A stretch of DNA of 64,000 bases from Dallia pectoralis. Lineage: Eukaryota; Chordata; Actinopteri; Esociformes; Umbridae. The number at the start of each line of letters is the position of its first letter. Position 1 is the stretch's first letter. Both the position numbers and the translations under genes were made by a program. The DNA lies in assembly GCA_029465975.1 (NCBI GenBank), contig CM055748.1, forward strand, positions 5,504,815 to 5,568,814. The letters are read 5' to 3'. Below the pieces are notes generated by a model that was not told where the DNA came from, searched no databases, and was given only the letters and a program-made list of their open reading frames with translations. Of this stretch, positions 1 to 12,114 are shown in pieces.

Positions 1-3000
1 TATTTTGATATGTATTTGTTTTTTTTGACCATCAGACAAAGCTAACTGGTGATTCTGGGCTGGTGAGTCTGTGGCGGCAAGGGCAGTATACTCTCTGTGT
101 GGGTATTGAGACTGTGTGGGTATTGTGGAGGTTATCCATGTCTACAGTTTGGTGAAGGCCATCAGCAGATGTACTGTGTAGATCCATTAACTAACTGGAA
201 TGTTATCTCAGCTGGAATGATGCCCGGCTTGTTCCACCGTAATAGCTGGTTATCGCCGAGTAAAGGAAAGTCTGTGAAAGGCCTGTCACAGTTTGTCTTT
301 AGATCTTTCCAAAGCCTAATTGGCCTGTGGGAAGTTTAATCATGTTGTGTTCTGTCTTGCAGGTTATTTACAGCATATTTATTTTCCTTCTGATGTCTGG
401 TCAGGATGATCATTTAGCTGATATTAACTGGTTAGCAATGGTTGTGGACCATCGCAAACCAACTGAAAGATGAGGGGGTGACAGAACCTGTCAGGGTAAA
501 CTCAAGTTACTTAATGGTTAGTAAGTGTCGCTAGATCATGAATAAAAAAAGCTGTTGAATACTGGAGTATGTGCTGCAGGCATTAGGTTGGCAACACTAT
601 TCCTTAAATCAGAAGGGTGGATATGCCTAATAATATATACAGAAGTAATGGTCCAAGGTGTTGAAATAATTACATTACACCTGCGAACATAATATGTTTC
701 AACAACAAACGTTACCTCATATGACTGTAATGTAACGTCACATTTGTTCAGATAAGCGAATGTGGAGCTCTAGGAAAGCAGATAACGTGTTAACTTTAAA
801 AAAAATTGCTGCAGTTCTAACACAGTCGTTAGTTTGAATATTTTTTTGTAAATATAGAATTAATTCAATGAATTATTGTAACATACCAATTATTAGCGTG
901 TCTGTAATTTACCAATATCGATGGAGAAATGTTTTGCAAACATTTAAACATCTTTATGAAAATAATGCATACATTTATACAAACGTGTTTATTGTGTATT
1001 ATTAATAATTTTTAATAAATTTGCAAGCATTCCTTATTATATTTGGTTGTGTTTTACAGTTTCACTAGAGCCTGCCAGTCTCTTGCCGTAGCTTTACGTT
1101 ATTTGTTTCACATTGTGATTGATTTATTTTCCACTCTCCATGCACATCTCACTTGGTGTGAAACAAAATGACAAGATTTAATGAACATAGAGTAAAATGT
1201 CTTGAACTGAATCACATTTTTGTTGTCAGACATTCAATAGCTCAATATCAAAGTTTTGATTAATTCTAAATGAATAAAAAAACAAACTTCTGCTCGCTTC
1301 CGTCTCATCAATTTGATGGTATGAGCAGTTGTCATGGTAATTTCCATGGAAACCTGGGTGAGCAGGAACAAGTGGAGGTGGCAAAGGGGTAAAGTAATTT
1401 GCTACGGTTTAACCTTGAGCAGTGGGGTCTCTTGTTTTAATGGAGTTCTAGATTGGTTTTGCTATCACACGTAATTGGGTAAGTGAAAATACATACTGTA
1501 GTATCCCTATCCTGCTATTAAGGTCTCTCGTGAAAACACTCGGGTGTGTATGCAGAAGTGCCAAATGTTCAGTTCACACACACTTATGAAGTCGTAGATG
1601 TAACTATATATTCATTTGCCGATCACAACATGTTTACAAATATTGTCCAAAAAAAATTGTCTTGAGAAAAAAGAAATATATATATATATATTCACTCTCC
1701 ATACTTTGTGCTGTCACTCTGTCATTAATTCATTTATTCAGCCCAAAAGTCCTTGCAGCCCTGCAGTGAGAACACAAGCAGCCCTCTGGTGAGATACAAG
1801 GTCACGGAACACCTACACGCTTAGGTTAGCTTTAATTGTCGCTGTGTTATGTATGTATGTGTGTGTGTGTGTGTGTGAGCAAGTGTATTTGGTTTCACTA
1901 TCTGTGTCACAGTCACCGTTACATATGTGATTGTCTGTATGCACAGTTTGTCTTCCCTTGGTAGTGGGCGTTCAGGTGTTTTTTGTGCACATAAGTTACT
2001 ATATTTGTGAGGACCGTATGTCCTGTCAAGTATAGTAGCCCATGGAAATTCAGAACTTGTCAGGACAATGGGCCGGTCCTTACTTTGATCTTTCTGGTTA
2101 GGATTAAAATAAAGTTTGTGGTTACCTAAAATAGTTCACCGGCACCATCTCTATTTTATTCATTTAAAAAAAACGTTGGTTTATTATTTTTACGGTTATC
2201 TTTTTGCACTGACTTTTGCCAATAACATTAGCAATGCACGTACTACTTAAGTAAACTTGTGGTTGTGTTTTTTTTTAAACGTATACACTTACTCTAAGTC
2301 GCTCTAGATGAGAGCATCTGTCAAATGAATAATACAGGGAGACAAACTCATTGAGGTTTCCATACGGTCATTAAGCGCCACCTTATGCTGTGTGTGTGTG
2401 TTCCTATTTTTCTAATGTCATCCGTTTAAATCGGACAGGAGAAGATCCACACAGGCATCAATGGAAGGGGCCTCAAATTTTGGACGTCCAGGGAGATGTC
2501 TGTGTTCAGTCATACCCTGGGAGCCTGCAGGCTGCCCCCCCCCTCAAATCAAAACAGGTTGACATTCGTTCCATTGGCCCCGGGCCAACATCCACGGATG
2601 TCCACAGACTGGACTGAGTCAGAACCTGCTGTACACACAATGTCTGTTGGACGTTGACATTAAGGCCTGAGTTGATTGAACTAATTGCACAAATGTCAAT
2701 ATCATTTCTATTAGCATCGAGCAACGCTTGGGATTCAATAATGGGCTATTTAACAGCAAATATGAACTTTTATGAAGACAAAAACTTGGAACTGTTTGTT
2801 TTTTGAAGATCAAAACGGTTTGCATAGTAATTCCCTCAACTTCACTGTGCATCACATCTAGATGTTACTTGTTCTTTTGGGTTTCTGGGCTGGCTACTTG
2901 TATAAGCACTTAGTGACAGCTGCTGATAACGTCAATGGATACATCTGATTGAGTGATGCGGCGAAGCACTTAGTGCCCAAAAACCCTTTATCATCTGTTC

Positions 3001-4499
3001 AATCACCCACCAAAGTTCGAAACTGCCACCGGAAGCACAATAAAGGTGTGAGTTAATTTAGTAAGAATTACACAAATATAACTGTTAGAAAATCGCGGCC
3101 GTTCGCTGCGGCTACAGTAATAAAAAAGGAAGGCTGTTGACGGTCCCAGTGGGGTCTACACTGTTAAAATGTCACTTAAAACTGCAGCACAGCGAATGCG
3201 CCTAACTCATCAAAATATGCCGCTGTAATTATATCACCAAGTGGATGTGTATTTACACGGTCGTTGTTCTTAAAAATGATGCGCCTTTATAACCCAATTA
3301 CCATGTAATTACTTTGTAATAAAAGGCAACAAAAGCACCGCATTGCTGAAAACTAAACAAATTTAACGAAGATGTGCTAAGATTAATTTGACATTACAGG
3401 GAGAGTTTCTGGGCAGAATTTAATTATAATTTCGGAGTAATTTATCTTGCACACACTGGAAGGAGCGTTTGTGTGTGTTTGTTTGTATGTATGTGTGTTC
3501 CCAAAAGGAACTAAAAGATAGAGTACGGTGGGAAGCTTTATTGGACTGGTTTATTTCATCCCTCTACACTAATCCCTACTAACAAGTCTGTCTTACAGAC
3601 CGGCGCCCTGGAAACAGAGACAAATTTCCCCTGTGTGTGTGTGTATGTAAGAATGGCTCTTATGTTTATGTGCTTGTGAATGTGTGTCAGATGAATGCCA
3701 ACTGTATGTGCGTGTGTTTGTTTGTGTGCATGCACTATTGCAGAATGGATAATCTGTGATTAGGTCTGGGACAGAGGGGTTTGCCCACTTTCGTTCTGCT
3801 CTTGTCTCACTGTGACATCACTGCTCAAAACACTACCCAAGAGTCTCTGTGTTTGTGTGCGCGTGCGATATGCGCCTGTTAGCATGTGTTTGTGCGCGCG
3901 TGTGTGGTGTGCATATGCATTGTGTGCGTGTATCATCGCTGCCTGGTGGTTTACTCTGCAAGGATTGGCTGTGGCCTCATTGTCCTGTCTTTGATGTTGT
4001 TGCTGGTGATGTTTGGCGTTGTTTCTCTTTTCGTTTTTCGGTTTGTTACGTTACTTGTTCATTTGTTTGGTCATTTCGTTCATATGAAATATTAGATGCA
4101 CCCACTACGCCTCTCGTGTTGCTCTAGGAAGTCATTATCGTCCATTTGACGCCTTTGTGAGGGATTTCTGAGAGATTTTTTCCGTAGTTGAAACACTTTC
4201 AGAGTACATTATTGTTAGTGTGATTTTGCCTGTCTATCAGGCGAGATTCTTTTGAGGAAAATCTGGTTGTCATTCTCAGAGACCATTAGGTTTCCTTTCA
4301 AGCCAATTGCAGGCCTTCAATTTTACGGGTACTACTCTCTTCAGCTAACATTACACTTATTGCCAACGGTTCTTATTGCTTAGACTGGGCCTTCACACAC
4401 TATTCTTTGTATTTATTATATGTATGTTTGCATAGTCCATTGCTAATGTAGCAAATTGTCTAATGCTTTAATCAAACCAAAACAAATATTTTAGGAAGT
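1..4499. other. Non-genic AT-rich stretch
   Basis: I see no coding region or recognisable transposon ORF here. The longest open frames (about 60-92 codons) show no family motif, and those at 3.8-4.1 kb owe much of their length to TG-rich sequence. Short TA and TG microsatellites occur near 1.68 and 1.85 kb. Around 1.99-2.1 kb there is a 'gtgaggacc'/'tcaggacaatgg' stretch that resembles a dispersed fish repeat, but I cannot assign it to a family. Confidence 0.5.
1849..1877. repeat. TG microsatellite with a GTAT leader
   Basis: Two to three GTAT units run directly into an uninterrupted (GT)n run of about 18 bases. It is a simple dinucleotide repeat with no gene next to it. Confidence 0.9.
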
Positions 4500-4546
4500 T
4501 TTTTTACAACTGAGGTGTCACAAAGTGCTTTTACAAACCCAACCTG
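4500..4546 (-). repeat. Short relic of an L2-type LINE 3' end
   Basis: The string 'gtcacaaagtgcttttacaa' recurs almost exactly at about 18,877-18,897, in the 3' terminal region of the better preserved L2-type LINE of this window. The orientation is the same (the LINE 3' end points to lower coordinates). Only about 45 bp can be aligned, so this is either a very short 5'-truncated insertion or an eroded remnant. Confidence 0.5.
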
Positions 4547-5643
4547 ACTGCAGTATGATTTAAAACAGATGAGTCAAGGAAGGTGACATCAGAGTGTGAT
4601 GCTTAACTTAAGCCTAGGAATTAGCTTTGGGAGCTAAGTCAACTTTGCAGGTCTCCGGAAAGGTTATTCATCATGCAAATAGGAATTCACTGACAGCTTT
4701 CAGGGAAACACCTCATTATTTTTATCCTCACACAATTGTATTGATCTTTCTCACTGTGCCCATTACTTTGAGATATTAACGGTCGGTCCATTTGCAATTT
4801 CTACTAAGCTAACTATGCCATTGTAATAAGATGGTCGCCATGGATACTTTAGCAATTAGATGGTGAGATTAAGGACCAGCATTGGAAAATTACTAGAAAT
4901 TACATTAAAATGTACTTTTACGTGCAATTGGACAGCGAAAAACATTTAAAAAGACATAGCTAAAACATCAAGACGAGAGTAAACCTCATACGATTTGAAT
5001 TTTAATGTTTCATTAGTGTGTGATACCATAAGAAAACGTTGTCTTTTATCTCGACATGCACTAATTTGTTTACTGGCACTAATTACCTCACACTTTTATG
5101 GCCAAACAACCTCAGGTGATTTTGGGGATGAGACGGAGGAGATATCACAGTCTACCCTGGTCTGTTATATAAAGAATGGGTCGAATTTAATGCTTCTTTT
5201 CTAGATCCTTTTTATCAGATCAAACACCATATTTCCCATGCATTATTCTATTAAATTCATAAATGGCTTATTCTGGTATATTTGGAGGTAACCAAGCCAG
5301 CTTTTGAAAACAAGTTGCAGTCATGCCTATACGAAGGTGAGGCAAATTACCCTTGGGATTTGTTCGCAATCAGACCGAACTAGACATTTCTGATATCCCC
5401 TTTATCTTTTCCCCTCTTGACAATACAAATACCGGTAATTCTCTAATAAGAGTTATCCTTGTTATCCAAGACAATGCTCTCACTCGTCTCCAATGAGAGA
5501 CGAAGATAAACAGACTCATTTAGCTCAATCTTGTAGCTACAGAAAGTACTGCATGTCCGTTTCACTCTCCACACACTGAAATACCCTGCTGTGCACATAC
5601 AGCCACGCTAAATTGAGCTCATCTACATGGGGTTAGATAACTA
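4547..5643. other. Unassigned non-coding stretch
   Basis: No coding region, no clear repeat and no terminal inverted repeat that I recognise. The 69-codon open frame at 4,995-5,204 has no identifiable domain. Confidence 0.5.
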
Positions 5644-6036
5644 CAGTGCATCCGGAAAGTATTCATAGAGCTTCACATTTCCTACATTTTGCTGTGTTAA
5701 AGCATTATTCCAAAATGGATTCAATAAAAAAAAAAAAATCAAAATTAAACACATTATCCCATATTGTGTGCAAGTTAAGAAAAGTTTGTTTAATATTTTT
5801 AATAGACTTGTGAAGAATTAAGAAAGTATATCAGAAAAGTATTTACAGCCTTTGCTCGAGACGTCTTTTGGCAGCAATTACTGCCTCAAGTCTTTTTGAG
5901 TATGATGCTACCAGCTTGGCACACCAATCTTTGGGCAGTTTGTCCCATTCTTCTTTGCAGGACCTCTCAAGTTCCATCAGGTTGGATGGGGAGCATCGGT
6001 GCACAGGCATTTTCAGATCTCTCCAGAGATGGCTAT
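5644..6036 (-). mobile_element. Tc1-like DNA transposon fragment
   Basis: A TA dinucleotide (5,642-5,643) is followed by 'cagtgcatccggaaagtatt', the terminal sequence I associate with a widespread fish Tc1-like family. The interior at about 5,850-6,036 reads as the reverse complement of the transposase C-terminal half: the stretch for 'gcagcaattactgcctcaag' and 'aggttggatggggagcatcg' is typical of antisense Tc1 transposase. The plus-strand 62-codon frame across it is a shadow. Homology stops near 'ctctccagagatgg', so only one end and part of the transposase remain and the opposite terminal repeat is missing. Tc1 transposases move the element by cut-and-paste into TA sites; this copy cannot encode one. 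Confidence 0.75.
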
Positions 6037-6881
6037 GCCATTATGCTGTGAGTTAAACCCATGCTTGCCACTGTTAGAATTATTTATAGCTAATTGCTAC
6101 CACCTGTTCCTGTCATCAATGGCCAATCATAACGCACTTTCATTAGTTTAGAACCCAGCTGTTTCTCTCAGTCGGATTCCTCACGACCAATTTGTTGGCT
6201 TTACATTGATTTAGAACAATTAGAACCTCAGCATTGAAAAATGTAGAACATTCCGACTTAGAAGAGAGCAATTATTCTGCGATTTGTTCGTTTGGTAATA
6301 CAGGTTCTTGTATGTTCTGGCAGGCTTACTGTGTCAGTGAGATCCAACGCCCTCTCTCCCTCATTTGGATCATGGACACCTGTTTTTGTTGTTTATTGCA
6401 CCCACCTGTTTCCTTAATCACTGTCCCGGTTTTAATTTCCCCGTTTCCTAGCGTGTGTTGTTTCTGTTCTGTCTTGTTGTCTAGATTATTAAATTAATTA
6501 TATTTATTAAATGTATTCAATTCTGTTGTTTCTTGATCACTTTTGTTCCCCTGTGTGTACTTATGTGTCAGTAGTTGTTGTTTAGTTTTCACTCAGTGTC
6601 TTAATAATTGTCCTACTGGAGTTTTTATTGTTTATCGCTCGAGAAAAGAGAATTCAATTACGGAGTGCATATAGGCACGATGCCTAAGGGATTACATTCA
6701 AGCATGCATTCTAGCAAATCTATCCCACCATTCCAGTTGAAGCCACGGAAGTCCCAGAAAGAAGGGATATATGGAGGACGACAGCAGTCACTCTCAATGA
6801 TAGCCATTGATGGTGATAATAAGTGAGCGAGACACATGTGTTGCCCAGCGACAGCCCTTAAACCTGAAGGAAAGATGCGCC
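6037..6881. other. Unassigned stretch between transposon fragments
   Basis: A T-rich plus strand at 6.3-6.6 kb has a loosely LTR-like look (pyrimidine-rich with an AT-rich core), but I found no terminal TG/CA pair, primer-binding site or duplication to support that. No coding region is supported. Confidence 0.4.
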
Positions 6882-6994
6882 ATCTACTGGTCATTGTGTG
6901 TCAGCAACACCCTCCCATTCAAAACACGCATGGGTCAAATGACCCATCACGGCGCTTCTAGTAGGTGTGAATGCCTCTGCACATCTAGCGTTAA
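6882..6994 (-). mobile_element. piggyBac-like element end, copy 1
   Basis: This stretch is the inverted counterpart of 24,709-24,835. Both share 'gatgcgccatct', 'gtgtgtcagcaacaccctcc', 'cattcaaaacacg' and 'cttctagtaggtgtgaat' when one is reverse-complemented. The outer edge is TTAA (6,991-6,994) next to a 'CGCTAGAT' terminus, matching TTAA-'CACTAGAA' in the other copy. TTAA sites with C-A-C-T-A-G-type ends suggest the piggyBac superfamily. No transposase is visible; the 66-codon open frame over it is not gene-like. The superfamily assignment is an inference from the termini. Confidence 0.5.
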
Positions 6995-9042
6995 ATATCC
7001 CACATGATTGAACAACATACAGCCTTCTGGGACATCCGCGTCTCCGCTGAGCTGGCTAAACTGTGCCCGTCAAAAAAAGAGAGGCTCCGTGTACATGATT
7101 TATTTATGAGAAATGTGTCGCAGTCCATATAGAACCATCGCTGGATCAGCTAAATGGTGATTACTGCAGTGTACTCTCTTAAATTATTGTGAATACAGTA
7201 TATTGGTTATTGCACTACCACATGGCAAATGAACCCTTAAGGCCTAGCCCGTGGCTCCATTCAGTTTGCTCTTCTCCAAATGGAAGTGCTGATGTCATCT
7301 CACACGCATGGCCACACACACCTCACAGAGTGAACAGGGTTTCGTAAGGCGCTTGGTAGATTTTCATGCCTATTATGTTAAGACAAGATCCTGTGCTTTT
7401 GGTTTTTAATGTATCTTAACGATTCAGAGGAGAACTCAGTGAAAGTGTTGTTGCTCAAAATGTCCTCAGCTTTGTTCAAATTACTGGTATTATCATTAAA
7501 TTATTCTTTACGTTTAGAGCTACACATGAGTACTAATACAACATTGTCTTTGTCTTATATTGCCTTATAAATTTGAGAGTGCCTGGGTTTTTTGCCCGTG
7601 GGATGGCCACCTAACATCAGTGAGAATTGTACAAAGGCTCTGTAACCATCAAACAACCTGTTTAATTTCCACACTCCTCCTCCAGTATATTCGGCCATGT
7701 CATGTTTTCCTCCATCCAACCTTCTTCTTCTTCCGCTCAGGAACATTCCTACCAGGCTGAGAGGACCTCCAAATCTCTATTGATCAAGCTCTCTGAAAAA
7801 ATGCAGCCAGCACAATGGGATACGACTATCCCTGTCTGCCTGTTCACTCCAAACCTCACCCCTGTCTCCCCTGTCTCCCCGCCTCCCTCCGCCTCTCTCA
7901 AACTCCTCGCAGCAGGTGAGAGGTGTATTTTCTTCAGAAACATCCCTTCTTTATGCCACTGCTCCCGTATTCCTATTGATTCTTTACTCAGGCTCTCCAG
8001 ACCCATTAGGAGGAGTGTTTATGCTGGTAATATCGATAGCTCCTCTCTTCAGTTTCTCCCTCTCCCTGTTTTCTTTTTATCTCTACACTTTTATGTTTCC
8101 CCTTCTTCCCCTCTGCTGTACTGTTAAGACGTTTGCTCACCCCCCGTCCCACATGCTCGTGCACAAACGTACACATTCTACTCACATATTTCAATTTACA
8201 CGTTATATGTTTTGTTTGTTCATAAGACGACACATTCCGTGGGACTGCTAATGCGGTTCGCATGGGAGAACGAACCAAAAGGCTGTTTACGGTCCAAACT
8301 GCATGTTTTTAAACCCGATAGGCCTCCTCCATGCTCAAGCGTCGTATTTCCCTGCTACCCAATTTGCCGCGCTTGTCAGTGACGCTAGCAGTAACTCTAT
8401 TAATTTCCATGACACTTCAATTTTGTCTTTTTCCCTCCGCCATGGGCCTTGTCTGCTCTCCAGATGCCTTTTCTCCTGGCGCTGGCTCTCTCTCTCTGCG
8501 TTTCCGTCCTCTCCAATTGAATCTCCTGATAAGAGCGCTATCTCCTGTGGATCACAGGCCCATTGTCACGAGACACATTGGCTGCTGTGATTTGTTAGGG
8601 AGGATGAGATTGAATTACTCAGTGGAGAACAGCCCGCAGAATCTCAGACGGTTGCTACGTGTGTTTCTTCTGCAGCTATATATCATCTGTCACTGTGTCT
8701 ACGCTGATAATCTCAAAATGATGCTTTCTGAGGGATCCCATTCCATGGAACAGAGTTTGACGGTGTCAGCTGACACAAAGCGTTTCTAAGGTGAGCTTGG
8801 TGACTGCAGAGAAACGTAACCAATCAGATCAATCCTTAGGGCGACATCTATCGGAATTTTTTCTCCCTACCTTTATGTATTTACGTGTATATTTATTTGG
8901 TTTTCTACTCAAATACACCAGTCAGGTGGTGAAAATGCTCAGTCACTCCTTAATATATACAGTTTACAACTCCGCCATCCAATTTTTAGCTGCACCATTT
9001 TCATCACTCATCAATGTAATGTTCAAACCGCCCTCAGATACC
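6995..9042. other. Unassigned stretch with a pyrimidine-rich block
   Basis: From about 7,670 to 8,130 the plus strand is strongly pyrimidine-rich, which produces long but uninformative open frames (up to 152 codons at 8,331-8,789). None carries a recognisable domain, Kozak-supported start with coding-like composition, or splice-flanked structure. Confidence 0.45.
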
Positions 9043-9225
9043 TCACAATTCAACATCTGGCAGACTGTAGTGCCAGACGACGTGGGTGAAGAGGGCTTCC
9101 GCAGTCTGCAGGGCCGTGGGGAGACCGGGCAGGAGCAGAAGGCGGCAGATCTTCGAGAAGCGGTCCACAATGACCAGGACAGTGGTATTACCCTGAGAGA
9201 CGACCAACTCGATGGAAGGTGCCAA
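9043..9225 (-). pseudogene. Ty3/gypsy integrase core fragment
   Basis: A minus-strand open frame of 60 codons reads through the start of a retroviral-type integrase core. Residues 16-35 (VLVIVDRFSKICRLLLLPGL) match the strand around the first catalytic aspartate of the D,D-35-E triad, here Asp21 in 'VDRFSK', followed by 'LPTALQTAEALF' at 35-46. This is the pattern seen in fish Ty3/gypsy pol. The frame stops soon after 'HYSLPDVEL', so the second Asp and the Glu are absent. In life the protein would join element cDNA to host DNA in the nucleus; this remnant cannot. It lies downstream, on the minus strand, of the reverse transcriptase remnant at 9,280-9,783, which is the normal pol order. Confidence 0.8.
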
Positions 9226-9279
9226 TGTTCATGACACTGGGCTCACACCGAACAGGAGGAGACATACACCCTCACGTCC

Positions 9280-9783
9280 TTAGCCAAAGTAGGACACCAG
9301 TAATTCTCGGTGGGGCAGCTGTAGACGCAGTATGACCGATTTCAGGATGACAAGGAGGGGGACAAGTGGGTCCAGTATATGAGACCTTGGCAGACATTTG
9401 ACAGCATTCCTGGTGGGCACTGCGGTAAGGACGTAACGCTCCGCCTCGATGTCCGCGAGATGGGATGGCCCACTCTTCAACAGAGAGTTGATGGGAGCTG
9501 CAACTTTGCCAAAGCCCCAGATAAACCTCTGGTAGTAAATGGCAAACCCAAAGAACCGCTGCACCCCCTTTACCGCGGTTGTAGTAGGCCACCATGGCTG
9601 TAGCAGAAATGTTCGAAGAGGACCAAGCTCGTTCCAGCCGGACCCCGTGTCTAGGGTCCTGAATTGCTGGGGAAAGTCCTGTCCAGACCTTGTCCACTGC
9701 CTCAGGTGGAAAAGGTGCTCCCTGTAGTCATCCAACCCATTTCCCTTTGTCGTCCATATCGCGATGGCCCACATTTTATGCAT
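9280..9783 (-). pseudogene. Ty3/gypsy reverse transcriptase C-terminal fragment
   Basis: A 167-codon minus-strand frame contains 'GVQRFFGFAIYYQRFI' at residues 73-88, followed by 'GFGKVAAPINSLLK'. This is the hallmark end of the reverse transcriptase domain (thumb/connection) in Ty3/gypsy elements. The catalytic YxDD box and fingers should lie further upstream on the minus strand (higher coordinates) and are not found. After residue ~115 the RNase H domain is not recognisable, and the integrase begins only about 60 bp past this frame, so RNase H and the zinc-binding linker are mostly deleted. No LTRs were located on either side, so this is an internal fragment of a long-dead element. Confidence 0.8.
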
Positions 9784-11189
9784 TATTATTTGACAGAGAA
9801 AGTGGGGAATCTAATATTCTGAGTGGGCGAGAAAGCAAGTGTAGGGAAGGTACTTTTTTAACAATTCTCCAATGATCCTACAGCTGCTCTATCCCCCTCA
9901 ATACTTATTTCTATGTCACTCTTATTTACTAAATCCCTCCTTCCATCTCCTTCTCTACCAGTCAGCACATTCGTTCCAGATGACGCCACTGTCCCAGCCA
10001 CCCCCTCTCTTCACTGTTTCTGATTCCACTAAACCCCTCTTTCCTTTTCTGTATTTCCCTCTGATCTCCCCATCATTTCCCATCTCCCAATCTATTAAAT
10101 CAAAGTGTTGTGGCTTTGCTGGTACTCTTTATTTATTGTAATTTTTTTCTCCACTGGTTTTGTTTTTCCTCCCTTCCCTTTCTAATCGGCTTTTCCAGGA
10201 TGAGATCCGGTGTTCCTAAGTTTCCATCTGTGGTTACACAGCTGGATTAGCTCTGTCGAAGTGGCCTGTCCAAGCCCTCTGTTAGCCCCAGCCTCACTAA
10301 GTGTGTGTGTGTGCGTGTGTGCGTGTGTGCTCGCGCATGTGTGCATTTGTCTGTTTTCATCAGTTTTCCCCCTGATCCTCTGTAATCACTTTGAGGCAAT
10401 CCTGTTAAACCATTACAGTCAGCAGGGAGACTTTGAGTGTGAACATGTGGTGGACATGGGCTTGTGTGCGTTTTATAAACCTAAATGTAATATCCATTTG
10501 TTGCTTCCAGAAGGAATGAAGGATAAACTTTAAACGCATCTTAAAGGAGCGCTCTCCCTTAATTGCTAGCTTACATAAAAGTACTAGTACAGCAAAAAAG
10601 TTGGATCTACATGGGCTTTTGTGAAGCCAAACAGCTTCAGCTAGCGGCACATTTGAGTTCAAACTGTATTCCTACTGCATCGGATATTGCTCCACAACCT
10701 GCCGCTAACCATAGCAGGGTTGTAAATTTGTTGTATTTCTTAGCATTTTGCATTTCACACGTAGCTAAGTGAATGCCAATGTTTCATGTATAGTTGTCAT
10801 TATGAAAAGGTGATTCTTAAAAAATAAATAAATGTGTTGTGATAAATATATATAAATAAATACTATTTCTCAATTTACGTACTCTTTTGTATGACTCTAA
10901 AACAACTAGCTAACCTACACAATAATTATCTTTGTATAACTCTAAATACTGTTCTATGACTACTCTCAAATAACTACCTCTGTTCGATGACTCTCTTGAT
11001 TAACTTGCTCTCTCAAATTCTTCTCTCTAATTTCTATACGCATATGTGTCTTTGACTCCTACTGACTGACGGGTTGCTGGGTTTGTTTTAAGTAAAACCC
11101 TCGAACGTGAGAAGAAGCTCTGCATTTGGTTAATCCTTTAACACATTTCACCCTAAAGTCGTGACGTATGAACATTTCCTACCACAAAA
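9784..11189. other. Unassigned stretch with CT-rich and AT-rich blocks
   Basis: About 9,870-10,190 is pyrimidine-rich on the plus strand. A TG-type microsatellite follows at 10.3 kb. From roughly 10,880 to 11,045 a loose repetition of 'tatgactct'/'aactctaaa'-type words appears, a possible eroded tandem array with no clean unit. No coding region is supported. Confidence 0.45.
10301..10345. repeat. TG-rich microsatellite
   Basis: (GT)n interrupted by GC steps ('gtgtgcgtgtgtgcgtgtgtgc'-type pattern). It forms part of an otherwise meaningless open frame with many Cys and Val codons. Confidence 0.85.
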
Positions 11190-11291
11190 AAAGCCCTAGG
11201 CAAGATTTTTTTAAACTCTTTTGGCGCCCCCTATGGATGAACGGCGCCCCCTAGCATTTGTCTATTTCGCCTATGCGGCGGGTTGGCCCTG
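11190..11291. mobile_element. Small hAT-like non-autonomous element (tentative)
   Basis: The right edge ends in 'cggcgggttggccctg', whose reverse complement starts CAGGGCCAACCCGCCG. That resembles the CAGGG(C/T)CG-type terminus of the candidate hAT-like element at 59,444-59,575. Inside, 'ggcgccccct' occurs twice about 25 bp apart and is followed by 'gcatttgtctatttcgcct'. The left edge near 'agccctaggcaaga' is a degraded partner at best. I cannot show a clean 8-bp target duplication, so class and boundaries are tentative. Confidence 0.4.
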
Positions 11292-12114
11292 ACTAGAGTA
11301 TATATTGCTATTTAAATAAACATGGTAGTAACGTGAGCCCATCTTCAACATGAGCCACCAGGAATCCCTAGTTAAACCTGGAGGTTCGTATTCACAACTC
11401 TAAACTGTTATCCTTTATCATCAGCGATGGCTACTAAGGGGGTTAAAAAAACCTTCAAACGGACATTCCCTGTGAGTGCATTAACTTCTATCGCCGGTCT
11501 TTAACTATAGCTTTGTTTCTTCGACTGTATTTTCCAATAAAAAAAGTATAATAATACCAGAGACGCAAAATAATGGGTATCCTCCCACCCCTTCCGACGT
11601 TTGAGTGATGAACTGGGGATTTGCATGCGGGTAGTTTAGTATTGTGTAATCCTGGCCAAGCTTTGTCGCAACAGAAGGCCTGGCATTAATTTGGGGGATG
11701 GCATTTGCTTCCAGCGTCTCCATCTTCCTTTTGTTCTTCGATTTGCTAATTTCCATACCTCTATCTCGTCTCTATTTAGCTGGCTCACTGTAAAGGTCTC
11801 CCTGTCAGACTCTGCTTGTCCTCATCACCGCAAACAAAGACAAAGGTGTCCCTTGTTTTTTCTCCATCTCTATCTCGCTCTGTGTCCTCATCTGTCTTCC
11901 ATCCTTCCTCACCTGCGTCACTGACACTCTTGTCTGTCGCCTATCCTCCAAATGTAATAACGTTCACTTCATTCCCCTATTAATGGGCAATACCGAGCTA
12001 AACAAGTTCATGGGCAACAGACAAAATCCTAAAAATATTTATTGTGCCAAACAACAAATGACATTTACAGAAGTTAACCAAGTGTGCACCCAGCTTGTTT
12101 ACTTTTTTTCTAGA
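11292..12114. other. Unassigned non-coding stretch
   Basis: Nothing recognisable apart from short pyrimidine-rich runs near 11.75-11.95 kb. Open frames are short and featureless. Confidence 0.45.

Noticed and set aside
2390..2617. Possible C2H2 zinc-finger linker ('ggagaagatccacacaggca')
   Set aside because: The word resembles the TGEK-linker coding sequence, but no Cys-x2-4-Cys...His-x3-5-His pattern exists in any frame around it.
8331..8789. 152-codon plus-strand frame as a host gene
   Set aside because: It is Leu/Ser/Pro-rich from pyrimidine-rich DNA, overlaps another long frame in a different phase, and shows no domain or splice context.
9379..9603. Plus-strand frames over the gypsy region (74 and 62 codons)
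   Set aside because: They are shadows of the minus-strand reverse transcriptase fragment.
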